Part shown: positions 16,372-24,812 of the stretch, piece by piece
Numbering within the stretch: position 1 is the stretch's first letter
Layout of the letters: each line of letters starts with the position of its first letter
NCBI GenBank assembly: GCA_020353135.1
Contig: CP070688.1
Span: forward strand, 2,873,747 to 2,910,573
DNA from: Chloroflexota bacterium
GTDB taxonomy: Bacteria; Chloroflexota; Anaerolineae; Promineifilales; Promineifilaceae
DNA: 36,827 nucleotides
Reading direction: 5' to 3'
Notes under the pieces: generated by a model
Seen by the model: only the letters and a program-made list of their open reading frames with translations
The model's database searches: none
What the model was told of the DNA's origin: nothing
Made by a program: the position numbers and the translations under genes

Positions 16372-18747
16372 ATGCTCACCAGGCGCCTGGTCATCGTCCT
16401 GCTGGTGCTCATCATGTGGGCTGCGCTGTTGGGCTCTCTCCGTCACACCTCGGCAACTTACGACGAACATGAATATATCTCGCGAGGCTACCTAAATCTG
16501 AAATCGGACGATACAAGGCTCTTGCTTCGCCATCCTATCCTGCTGGATAATCTCTCAGCTGCCCCACTCATCATTCTGCCGGATATTGAACTGCTGGATG
16601 ACCCGGCGATAGAAGACGGCAACTTCCACCTTTATGCGAATAACTTTCTCTGGCAGGCAAATGCCGGAAGTGCCGACCTTATTATCTGGTTGGCTCGTTT
16701 GCCGAGGATCGCGATAGCACTCATATTAGCGGCCGCGGTCTTTGCCTGGGCCAATGGCCGATTCGGGTACGCAGCCGGCCTGGTAGCCCTGATTCTCTGC
16801 GTTTTTGATCCAAACCTGCTTGCCCACGGCCGGCTGGCCACCCCTGACGTCGGCCAGACCGTTTTTATATTCATGGCCACCTACCTGTGGTGGCGCTATT
16901 GGCAGCGTCCATCCAAAGGTCGTGGATTGGCCACCGCAGTCCTGCTTGGGCTTGCCCTGGCCGCCGGCTTCCCAGCCCTGCTACTGGTCCCGGTATTCGG
17001 GATCATTGCCGTCGCCGGCGGCCAGCCATACGAGGACTGGCGCGCCTTGAAACGCCCGCTGCTCGCCTGGCTGAGCGTCAATGCGGCGGCATTCATCACC
17101 CTTTGGTCCGTCTACCGCTTTGATTTTGGCGAACTACCTGGGCTCTCTGTTTCTGTACCGGCCCCATACTATTGGGCTGAGCTTGGAGATCTGATTCAAC
17201 GCCTCGGGCGCCAAGACCTCGCTTATCTTGGCGGCGAAGTGTATCGCGGTGGGAGGCCCCTTTTCTTCGTCGTAGCGCTGATTATCAAGACCCCAATTCC
17301 GACGCTGATACTGTCAATTGCAGGCTTGACAACTCTGTTCGTCCGGCGGCGGGCTGCCCGAGACGTCGCCCTATGGTTGCTGCCGATCCTATACTTCGTC
17401 TTCTCTCTTGCCAGCTCCCTGAATATTGGTTATCGCCACCTCTTGCCGATCTTGCCTTTCCTGTTTGTACTTGCAGGTTCAACAATCGTACTGACCAAAA
17501 CGCGATCGGTTCGCCTGGCGATTGGCGCTGGCGTTGCCTGGGTAGTAGTATCCTCGCTCTGGATTCAGCCCTATTACCTGGCCTATTTCAACCTACTGGG
17601 AGGCGGTCCTATCGAAGGCAAGAAGCACCTAGTTGTCTCCGATCTGGACTGGGGGCAGGATCTAGGCGGCCTCGGCGACTTCCTGGCTCAGAATGGCAAT
17701 CCCGAAGTCTATTTGAGTTATTTCGGAACCGCTCCACCCGAGCGACATGGCATCCGTTATCGACAGCTGCCCTCATGGCCGCCGCGGGGCGATCCTGAGC
17801 GCTACCCATTTCATCCGAGCTACCCTTTGCCAGGACTGTACGCGATCAGCGCAGCCAACCTGCAGGGCGCGCGTTTCGAGAATGATCCCGACACCTACAA
17901 ATTCTTCAGGCAGCGTGAGCCTGCGGCTAACGTCGGTTACTCGATCTACCTTTATGAAGTCCAGCTTCTTATTGACGATAAGGCGGCTCCAGCCAATTTG
18001 GTGCTCTCAGGCGTGACCCTTCCAGATCTCCCGGCCGCTCTATTTGAGAGGTGGTTTCATACGAACGATCTGCGGCCCCGCTGGGTTGACGGACAGAATG
18101 GCGTTGTGATTCCAGACGGCCAATTCAGCCTCGTTTTGCCCGCTTGCGATGCGCTCCACCCATTGCTTGCAAGTCGGATAGAAATCGAAAGTAAACAAAA
18201 GATGAAAATGGGCAGTTCGGGCAGTTCTTTCTGCGTCTACTCAATCGATGGCAGTGCGATCGCGCCAGCCGATTCATTGACCGGTCTGTCGCCCATATAC
18301 GGTAGCACAGAACTCGTCCCAGAGATTCCTGATGCCATTCCTGCAACGTATCCGATTAGACTAGGCGACATTATTGAACTTCTGGGCTTCGAAATTGTGA
18401 GGCCGCATGGCGGAGATGGCTATCAGTTGACGGTCGCTTCCTATTGGCGCATTGTCCAACCGAGCGATAGGCCCTTGGCGTTTTTCCTCCACATGCTCGA
18501 TCGAGACGGCGGTATCGTTGCTCAGCATGATGGCGTTTCCATAACGGCAGACTCTTGGCAAGCTGGCGACCTATTGATCCAATTGCACCCGCTAGCGCTT
18601 CCCCAAGATGCGGTTGAGTCTTCCGATTGGCTACAGCTAGGGCTGTATGACACAGAAACAATGGACCGGATTGCCGTAGAAGGCGGTTCGCTTAGCGGTC
18701 AACAGAGAATGCTCTTGCCGCTCAAGCCAATCGAACCACTGCCTTGA
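16372..18747 (+). CDS. GT39-like GT-C glycosyltransferase with C-terminal beta-domain
   Basis: A 791-residue membrane protein starting MLTRRLVIVLLVLIMW. The ATG at 16372 is preferred to upstream in-frame starts because AAGG lies six bases upstream and it follows the previous stop by one base. After the first helix, TYDEHEYISRGYLNL carries the acidic motif expected of GT39 enzymes. HGRLATPDVGQTVFIFMATYL and NIGYRHLLPILPFLFVLAGS match the internal helices of this family. A long soluble part follows the membrane region. From about residue 665 the shared beta-domain appears (LAFFLHMLDRDGGIVAQHDG, LGLYDTETMDRI). The donor and acceptor cannot be deduced. It is convergent with the next gene; only 38 bases separate them. 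Confidence 0.85.
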   Translation: MLTRRLVIVLLVLIMWAALLGSLRHTSATYDEHEYISRGYLNLKSDDTRLLLRHPILLDNLSAAPLIILPDIELLDDPAIEDGNFHLYANNFLWQANAGSADLIIWLARLPRIAIALILAAAVFAWANGRFGYAAGLVALILCVFDPNLLAHGRLATPDVGQTVFIFMATYLWWRYWQRPSKGRGLATAVLLGLALAAGFPALLLVPVFGIIAVAGGQPYEDWRALKRPLLAWLSVNAAAFITLWSVYRFDFGELPGLSVSVPAPYYWAELGDLIQRLGRQDLAYLGGEVYRGGRPLFFVVALIIKTPIPTLILSIAGLTTLFVRRRAARDVALWLLPILYFVFSLASSLNIGYRHLLPILPFLFVLAGSTIVLTKTRSVRLAIGAGVAWVVVSSLWIQPYYLAYFNLLGGGPIEGKKHLVVSDLDWGQDLGGLGDFLAQNGNPEVYLSYFGTAPPERHGIRYRQLPSWPPRGDPERYPFHPSYPLPGLYAISAANLQGARFENDPDTYKFFRQREPAANVGYSIYLYEVQLLIDDKAAPANLVLSGVTLPDLPAALFERWFHTNDLRPRWVDGQNGVVIPDGQFSLVLPACDALHPLLASRIEIESKQKMKMGSSGSSFCVYSIDGSAIAPADSLTGLSPIYGSTELVPEIPDAIPATYPIRLGDIIELLGFEIVRPHGGDGYQLTVASYWRIVQPSDRPLAFFLHMLDRDGGIVAQHDGVSITADSWQAGDLLIQLHPLALPQDAVESSDWLQLGLYDTETMDRIAVEGGSLSGQQRMLLPLKPIEPLP

Positions 18748-18785
18748 TATAGGCAGTCACACAATTCTTCGGTTTCACCTATTCG

Positions 18786-21299
18786 CTACTTCTCAAGGGA
18801 AACAACTGACGGCAGCTCAAGACGACCTTCGGCCACGGTCTCTCCGAGTCCGTCAACGGCGTTCAGACGCTCTCCGGAGATCGGGTCATAGACCCCGACC
18901 GCCACGCCGTATTGACCGCTGGCCACTTTCTCAAGCGAGACGGCGATGTCGTCGACGACGAGTTCATTGAGACCCCAGAGTGTAGTTGGGTAGCGCCAGT
19001 TCTTGGGCATGGCATCACTCTGGGCAACTGGTACTCCACCGCCGCCTGGCTCAAAGATGTGAACAAATACCTTGTAATCAGTCGGCATTCGTTGCTCACC
19101 GCGCCAGAATAGCGTGAGGCGCACCTCCACGCCTTCACGATCCAGTTTGTATCCCAATAATCGCAGCGAGTCGCCGAACGACGCGTTGACTTCCGTCGCT
19201 CCGGGCGGCACTTCAAACGCGCATCTTTCGCTTTGTACTATTAGCTTGCCTAAGAACGCGTCCCTCCCAGTGGGTTCATTCCCCAGTAGCAGCCTGGCAA
19301 TGAGACTATATTCGCCATCTTCCAGGCTGGAAGTATCGGCCCACTCGTAGTATCTATGTACGATGGCGTTTGCCCCCCAGCTGCTCACTTTTGCATCGTC
19401 GATCACGAATTGTTGCTGGTCGGGCGCATACTCGTTGCCGCGGCTGAGAGTGAGCTGAAGCCCGTATTCTTCAACAACAGAGGTTGATGTTCCCCAGATG
19501 AGGTCGACAGCTAGCGGAGTATCTGGATCCAGGCAATCAGTCGAGATCTGGCTGCCGACGATGCCCAATCCGGGCACTAACTCGGCTTCTAAGGAGAAAT
19601 CCTGGTCAGCCAATGATTCGGTAGCATAGACGATTACCTCTCTGTCCTCGTACCAGGGTTCCACAGCGAGATAGTATCGCCACTTGTTCAGGTACCCGGG
19701 TTCGATATGAGCCTTATGAAGGACGATGAAGCGGACGCCAGTGTCCGCAAGGCTGATTAGCTGGCGGCTGATGTCGGACTGTCTCGGAGGAACCTGGTCA
19801 AACTGCATCATGCTTTCCAGCCAGGGCTGGTTCCGTAGATAGTCGAAAGTTCCGGCCGGGTAGCGAGACGCATGCCCTTGGAAGATCGGGCGCCCATGTA
19901 CAGTTTGGGCATACATGTAGGGTTTTGACTTGAAGGGATCGACGGGCAGGTTCAGGATGGCAAATTCACCTGGATCGGCAGCTATTTCTTCATATACGGG
20001 AGATATCTCTGCTGATTGTAGCGGCATTGGGATGGCCAGGAAATCAATTAGAATCAGAGCGGCCAGGGCAGGCATTGCAAATTGTGCGTACCGTCGGCCT
20101 GAGCAGTTGGCTGCGACCAATTGCTTGGTGCCGTAGCCCGCCAAGATCGCTGTCGGTAAAGCGAGAAAAATGTTGAACCGATCCGGCTCGCGAAGCAAGA
20201 TTGGAAAGACCAGCGGGCGAACCAAATCATATGGCATTGGTAGATCCAGTGAACGTCCGGCCACTCGAAGCGAAGGACCGAGAGCCAATAGCAAGAGCAA
20301 GACGCCAATCGCCAGCCACGGCAATGTCTGCCTGCGAGGACCCGTCCATATTGCCAGGATTAGCAGGAATATCGTCGCCAGCCCAATGTACGGTGAAATA
20401 GTCCGACGACTGTCCCGATCTTCATAATACCGCTCATACAGCGATTCGGTCTGATCGCCGATCAGGAAATGGGAACTGGCCGGCGTCACATAGGCCAAAA
20501 GATCTGTTTGGATGGCGCTTTCATCCGATGCGGATACCAAATCGGTCGGGTTACGATTCATCTCAGTCGTTAACAATATCATAGGAGGCAAAAGCGCTGT
20601 GAAGGCAGTTGCTGCAGCCAGGGCTAACACTGAAGCCGACCGGCGACTGAGATCTTGGCGCAGGCCTAAGAGCAGGTAGAGGCCTCCAACCAGCACCGCA
20701 CCGATCAATAGCTGCCAGCGCACGTAGCCTACCAGGGCCAGTGCCAGACCGGCCCACATGCCGTCCTGCCAGCGCCGGTGCTTGACGGCTCGTGTCAGGA
20801 ACAGCAAGAAAATTGGAATTGCCCACGTACTCATCAGATTCGGGTGGCTGGGTTGGGTTAACCGGTGGGGCCAGGCCTGATATACCAGGCCGGCAAGCAG
20901 CGCGATGCGTCTATCGCCTATCAATTCACAAGCCAAACAATATGCGGCCATGCCGCACATGGCCAGATTGAGCAGGAATACCATGTTGTAGGCAGCAACC
21001 CCGCCAACCACCGGCCGCAGCGCGAGCCAGCCGACGATATGTAGCCAGGCGAAATTGTTGAAGACCATGCTCAGGCCGTTAGGGAAAAAGAGAAGCTGGG
21101 TGAAGTAAGGCGAGTCTCCTGTTCTGAGCGCCTGCCCGGTCATCCAGCCGTTCCAGTAGTGCAGTAGGGAGTCTGTCCCGTCAGGCAGATGCGTAGACAA
21201 TCTCGACGTCAACGGCCAGGTCAGCACAACAGCTAGAATCAGATAGCCAATGAATGGGAGCAAGACCTGGCCAGTTCTGCTTCGACTCAACCTCTTCAT
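18786..21299 (-). CDS. GT-C-like membrane glycosyltransferase with two C-terminal beta-domains
   Basis: An 837-residue protein with about twelve helices in the first 430 residues. The first external loop, STHLPDGTDSLLHYWNGWM, carries acidic residues after helix one, and LLFFPNGLSMVFNNFAWLH follows, a pattern of GT-C/YfhO-like membrane proteins. A soluble domain (PVYEEIAADPGEFAILNLPV and onward) comes next. Two beta-modules follow. The first (about 560-690) is divergent. The last (about 705-837) shows DYKVFVHIFEPGGGGVPVAQ and VGVYDPISGERLNAVDGLG. The ATG at 21299 is directly preceded by the inverted repeat GTCTCTCAGAGAC and has no clear ribosome binding site. It lies downstream of the GT39 gene on the same strand, 79 bases away. 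Confidence 0.78.
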   Translation of the reverse strand: MKRLSRSRTGQVLLPFIGYLILAVVLTWPLTSRLSTHLPDGTDSLLHYWNGWMTGQALRTGDSPYFTQLLFFPNGLSMVFNNFAWLHIVGWLALRPVVGGVAAYNMVFLLNLAMCGMAAYCLACELIGDRRIALLAGLVYQAWPHRLTQPSHPNLMSTWAIPIFLLFLTRAVKHRRWQDGMWAGLALALVGYVRWQLLIGAVLVGGLYLLLGLRQDLSRRSASVLALAAATAFTALLPPMILLTTEMNRNPTDLVSASDESAIQTDLLAYVTPASSHFLIGDQTESLYERYYEDRDSRRTISPYIGLATIFLLILAIWTGPRRQTLPWLAIGVLLLLLALGPSLRVAGRSLDLPMPYDLVRPLVFPILLREPDRFNIFLALPTAILAGYGTKQLVAANCSGRRYAQFAMPALAALILIDFLAIPMPLQSAEISPVYEEIAADPGEFAILNLPVDPFKSKPYMYAQTVHGRPIFQGHASRYPAGTFDYLRNQPWLESMMQFDQVPPRQSDISRQLISLADTGVRFIVLHKAHIEPGYLNKWRYYLAVEPWYEDREVIVYATESLADQDFSLEAELVPGLGIVGSQISTDCLDPDTPLAVDLIWGTSTSVVEEYGLQLTLSRGNEYAPDQQQFVIDDAKVSSWGANAIVHRYYEWADTSSLEDGEYSLIARLLLGNEPTGRDAFLGKLIVQSERCAFEVPPGATEVNASFGDSLRLLGYKLDREGVEVRLTLFWRGEQRMPTDYKVFVHIFEPGGGGVPVAQSDAMPKNWRYPTTLWGLNELVVDDIAVSLEKVASGQYGVAVGVYDPISGERLNAVDGLGETVAEGRLELPSVVSLEK

Positions 21300-21378
21300 G
21301 TCTCTCAGAGACCTGACTGCCGACTTGGCTCGCGCCGAGGCAACTGCGAGATTGTCTTTCCGGCCATGTTGCCTTGCC

Positions 21379-23289
21379 TCACCTCAATTCACCTGTAAGA
21401 TCGAGTGTCACAGAATCCCCTGCATGCTTGGCATCCTGCAGTCGTCGCCGTTCTCCTGTCACGGCGTCATACAGGCCGATACGCAAACTAGAAACGCCAG
21501 TCTCTTCTGGCAACTCGATCCAGTGCCAATCGGCGATTATCTCGCCAGGATTCCAGGTCGAGGTGGGTCGGAATCCGACGCCTGGAATTCCGTCATGTTG
21601 GGCAACTAAGTTGTCGTCGTCGTCAAGCAGATGTACGAAGGCAATAAGCTCCAGCTCCGGCCGCGATTCAGCGGCCCAGTATAGGCCAACGAGGAGCGCA
21701 TCTCGGCCAACATCTAGCAGGTCGACATGTATCAGGTTAATACCAGGCTCAAAGACCGCGTTCGGCTCGTTTGAACCTGACGGAGCTGACTCACGGGGCA
21801 AATACATAAAAGCATCACCCTGATACGCGTAGCTGAAGAGAGCCGCGGGAACCCAATCTTGCCACAGGGCCTCACGCAGATTCGGCGATAACCGATCCTC
21901 CAGGTAGCGGCGGGAGACAATGATCGCCGCGACATCGCCTTCATCTAGCGTGTTTAGCATTTCAGCCTCCGCATCAGGCCAAAGTCGCGAATTCGGTAGA
22001 TATCCTGGCAGAATGAAGTAACGGTTCGCCGGCCGCCGTCCTGAGTGATGATGGAAGACAGCATTTCCCAGAACCATGATTGGTTCATCTTCGCTGGTTA
22101 TTGCCGCTGCTGCCTGCCCGATCCTCAACTCGTCATCGGCAGTCGGTGATGGATAGTCACTGCCTGCAATGGCGAAGGTAAGATCGGCCAGCCAGCCCGA
22201 AATCATGGCGATCATCAGGACCAAGACGCCGGCCGCCAGGGCCCTCTGCGCGCGCCTGCCCCTAAGCCATAGCCCGAACTGGTAAAGGCCAATCCCGCCC
22301 AGAAGCGAGGTGGCTGCCAGAACCGGCAATGCATAGTGTGAGAATCCGCCCCAGCCAAAATCCAGCTCTCGGGGAGTTAGCAAGGCCAAGATCTCGGCCG
22401 CCGCCCACAGTAGAGGCAGCCAGCTGGCAACACTGCGGCTGCGAAATATGGCAAACGCGCCCACAAGGCTCAGGATGACCAACGGCCGCCTAACAATCCA
22501 GCCGGTCAGGTTACCTCCCTTGTTGGCCAGGTCGGAGAACGGCGCCAGACGATCGGCCGCCGACAGCAGATAGAAGAAATCGTCCAACGCACCTTGCAGC
22601 GCCAGCCAGACAAGGGAGACGGCGATAGGTGTGACCAGACCGCCCAGCCAATAGGCAAGAGCTCTTCTTGGATTAGCAATCGCCGGCCGAAACTGTAGCA
22701 ACAGCAGGTACAAGAGAAGAACGCCAGTCACGACCAGACCCGACTGCTTGGCCAGGATGGCCAATCCGGCCAGGAAACCGGACGCCAACCACCACGCTAG
22801 GCTTTCTCGATACACGGCCAACAGAGCGGCCGCGACCGCCATCGCGGCTGCCGCCGTCTGCCAGTGCTCTAGCATCGTGAAACGCGACCAGAAGATGGCC
22901 AAAGGCGCCAGAGCAAACAGAAGGCCAGCCGCCCACCCGGCAAGATCCGATCGGCCCCAATGGCGCGCATCGGCTATCCAGATAAGCCTCTGCGACAATC
23001 GCCCTGACAGAATAAGCGCTGCCATCGTTAAGGTCACGACGCCCAAGGTCAGGAATCGAGCAAGCAGGATGCTTGGTTCAGCCATGCGAAATGCAACGGC
23101 TAGAACAAGTTCCACACCCGGCGTTCGATTCTCAAATAGATCTCGGTACAGAACATCCCCTTCCACGAGCCTCTCGGCGATGGTGATATGGAGGCCTTCA
23201 TCATTCTGCGTACCCAGCTCGTCGACACGTTGAGCGCGAATCAACATGGCCAGAAGTATGATGACGATCGATCCGAGTCGGTAGCGCAC
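21379..23289 (-). CDS. GT39-like GT-C glycosyltransferase with C-terminal beta-domain
   Basis: A 636-residue membrane protein starting with GTG (RYRLGSIVIILLAMLIRAQ). The first external loop, ELGTQNDEGLHITIAERLVE, contains the Asp-Glu pair, followed by DVLYRDLFENRTPGVELVLA, both usual in GT39/PMT-like enzymes using polyprenyl-phosphate sugars. About ten helices reach residue 370. A soluble segment includes NRYFILPGYLPNSRLWPDAE. The final domain (about 505-636) is the shared beta-module: LIAFVHLLDDDDNLVAQHDG, RPTSTWNPGE, LRIGLYDAVTGERRR. A TTGACA promoter lies about 100 bases upstream. It probably forms a two-gene transcript with the following gene. Confidence 0.85.
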   Translation of the reverse strand: MRYRLGSIVIILLAMLIRAQRVDELGTQNDEGLHITIAERLVEGDVLYRDLFENRTPGVELVLAVAFRMAEPSILLARFLTLGVVTLTMAALILSGRLSQRLIWIADARHWGRSDLAGWAAGLLFALAPLAIFWSRFTMLEHWQTAAAAMAVAAALLAVYRESLAWWLASGFLAGLAILAKQSGLVVTGVLLLYLLLLQFRPAIANPRRALAYWLGGLVTPIAVSLVWLALQGALDDFFYLLSAADRLAPFSDLANKGGNLTGWIVRRPLVILSLVGAFAIFRSRSVASWLPLLWAAAEILALLTPRELDFGWGGFSHYALPVLAATSLLGGIGLYQFGLWLRGRRAQRALAAGVLVLMIAMISGWLADLTFAIAGSDYPSPTADDELRIGQAAAAITSEDEPIMVLGNAVFHHHSGRRPANRYFILPGYLPNSRLWPDAEAEMLNTLDEGDVAAIIVSRRYLEDRLSPNLREALWQDWVPAALFSYAYQGDAFMYLPRESAPSGSNEPNAVFEPGINLIHVDLLDVGRDALLVGLYWAAESRPELELIAFVHLLDDDDNLVAQHDGIPGVGFRPTSTWNPGEIIADWHWIELPEETGVSSLRIGLYDAVTGERRRLQDAKHAGDSVTLDLTGELR

Positions 23290-23390
23290 GTTCGTAATTC
23301 AGTGCGGTCAGGAAAGGCTGTACCTGTTTCGATCATGAACCGTGGCTGGTTCAGCGAACGAGATCAGTGTTACGTCTATCAAAGGCGGGT

Positions 23391-23419
23391 AGCTTAGTGT
23401 AACTCGTACGGCTTGTCAA
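23391..23419 (-). promoter_or_regulatory. Promoter of the minus-strand GT-C pair
   Basis: On the minus strand a perfect TTGACA (23419-23414) is followed after 17 bp by TAAGCT (23396-23391). The start would fall near 23384, leaving a leader of about 95 bases to the GTG at 23289. It is divergent from the plus-strand promoter at 23453. Confidence 0.5.
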
Positions 23420-23452
23420 CAGCGCGGCCTTGTCCGGCTGACGTTGCCAAAC

Positions 23453-23479
23453 TTGACATTTCGTAGCGTCAGGTATAAT
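23453..23479 (+). promoter_or_regulatory. Promoter of the secreted unknown protein gene
   Basis: Perfect TTGACA (23453-23458) and perfect TATAAT (23474-23479), but only 15 bp apart, shorter than the usual 16-18. The short spacer may mean activator dependence or weak use. The start would be near 23486, about 55 bases before the ATG. Confidence 0.6.
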
Positions 23480-23540
23480 CGTCGGCATCGATGGGAAAAG
23501 CTGGGTAGCGGCTGACAATGCTTCATTCTTCTATGCTCGC

Positions 23541-24374
23541 ATGAAACGATTCGCGCACTACGCATCCTTGTTACTGGGTATCGTGCTCGTCGTGGCAACC
23601 ATTTGGGCCGGCCGTAATTCGCTCCTGGCGAAGGGAACGGAGACCGCCAGCGCAGAACCTGTTCCGCGTGTCTATCTTCCCTTTGTAAGTAATTTCAACG
23701 ACGGTTTCGACATGGCCAACTTCATCGTCGGCGACGGCCGCCTATACGAAGTATGGCACAGCAGCGACAACCAGGCCCGGCACCAGACCCAGTTCGAGGG
23801 CGAGCGCTTCTACCACACCAAAGGCGAGAACTCGGCCGAGTGGGAGGAGCTGTGGATCGACGGGAACTACGTCTACCGGGGCACTGATACCAGTCCGGGA
23901 AGCGGTCTATATTATACCCTGCGCGATGATGGCCGATATGGGTCTAAATGGAGCCCTAGACGATGGCAGGTAGGCGACATCTACGAGCGGAACCCGTTCG
24001 TCACGTTCTACAACAAGAGCGACTGCGAGGTAACCCTTTACGGGCCGCAGCAGACCTGGCTGTTATTTGAAGCCTACTATCCCGAATACACATTTGACAG
24101 CAGCATTACAGTGCGCGAGGTTATTGTTCTAGCCTGGCTGACCGAGCCTGATAAACCGCCAGAAGAACGCTACTTCTACGCTCGCGACTTCGGTCTGGTG
24201 GGCTGGCAGAATATAAAAGGCGAACACAGTCATGTCAGCGAGGTTCACGCTCCAGGCGCGCGACCGGACAATGTTCGCGAAGTGATCCACTGCCTCGACA
24301 CCGGCTACCAGCCATCGCCAGCCCTAGCCGACTACGCGCCATTCCCGATGGACCCGCCATACCGGGCGAAGTAG
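23541..24374 (+). CDS. Secreted protein of unknown function with YLPFV motif
   Basis: A 277-residue exported protein. An N-terminal signal segment (LLLGIVLVVATIWA) is followed by EPVPRVYLPFVSNFNDG, resembling a motif behind the signal region of other Chloroflexota exported proteins. The rest is rich in Tyr and Trp (YEVWHSSDNQARHQTQ, GENSAEWEELWIDGNYVYRG, RYFYARDFGLVGWQNI) and has one C-terminal Cys. I recognise no catalytic motif. The aromatic-rich beta-like pattern would suit a carbohydrate-binding or structural role, but that is speculation. No ribosome binding site is obvious. It is divergently arranged with the GT-C pair. Confidence 0.7.
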   Translation: MKRFAHYASLLLGIVLVVATIWAGRNSLLAKGTETASAEPVPRVYLPFVSNFNDGFDMANFIVGDGRLYEVWHSSDNQARHQTQFEGERFYHTKGENSAEWEELWIDGNYVYRGTDTSPGSGLYYTLRDDGRYGSKWSPRRWQVGDIYERNPFVTFYNKSDCEVTLYGPQQTWLLFEAYYPEYTFDSSITVREVIVLAWLTEPDKPPEERYFYARDFGLVGWQNIKGEHSHVSEVHAPGARPDNVREVIHCLDTGYQPSPALADYAPFPMDPPYRAK

Positions 24375-24455
24375 CTTGGCCTGATATCTGATATTGGCCA
24401 GGACGAGGCGCCTTTATTGCGAATGCCGGCTGCGTACGCCCAAGTGTAGTCGTCA

Positions 24456-24484
24456 TTGCCTCCCCCGGCCGCCCCAAATATAAT
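24456..24484 (+). promoter_or_regulatory. clpS promoter, predicted leaderless transcript
   Basis: TTGCCT (24456-24461) and perfect TATAAT (24479-24484) with a 17-bp spacer. The expected transcription start (about 24491) coincides with the clpS ATG at 24492, and no ribosome binding site precedes that codon. Confidence 0.65.
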
Positions 24485-24491
24485 CCCAATC

Positions 24492-24809
24492 ATGAGCACC
24501 GTGCCTCTCGGCGTGCCACAAATCGAACAAGGAGAAGCGGCGGAACAAACGGCCGAAATCGAGCGGCTGCATCGCGTCCTTGTCCATAACGACGAAGTAA
24601 CCCCCTACGATTTTGTGCTGGTCGTTCTGGTCCGCTTCTTCAAGCTCCCACCGGCCGACGCCGAACAGGTCACCAGGACTGCTCACAATAGTGGTCTGGC
24701 CTTGGTTGCCGTATTGCCACTACCTGAGGCGCGAAAGCGTGTCGGCCGGGCACATTTTGCGGCCTCGCTGGAAGGCTATCCACTAACATTCACAATCGAA
24801 CCGGAGTAA
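24492..24809 (+). CDS. clpS: ClpS, adaptor for ClpAP/ClpCP protease (N-degron recognition)
   Basis: A 105-residue adaptor that binds N-terminal bulky hydrophobic residues and hands substrates to the Clp unfoldase. A variable N-terminal tail of about 30 residues is followed by the core motif RVLVHNDEVTPYDFVLVVL, with the Asn-Asp pair that binds the substrate amino group, then TAHNSGLALV with the conserved His, and a C-terminal strand region ending FTIEPE. The usual gate Met after TP is Tyr here, which may alter which N-terminal residues are accepted. The ATG at 24492 is chosen over an upstream in-frame start because the promoter -10 lies just before it. The aminotransferase gene follows after three bases. 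Confidence 0.93.
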   Translation: MSTVPLGVPQIEQGEAAEQTAEIERLHRVLVHNDEVTPYDFVLVVLVRFFKLPPADAEQVTRTAHNSGLALVAVLPLPEARKRVGRAHFAASLEGYPLTFTIEPE

Positions 24810-24812
24810 ACT

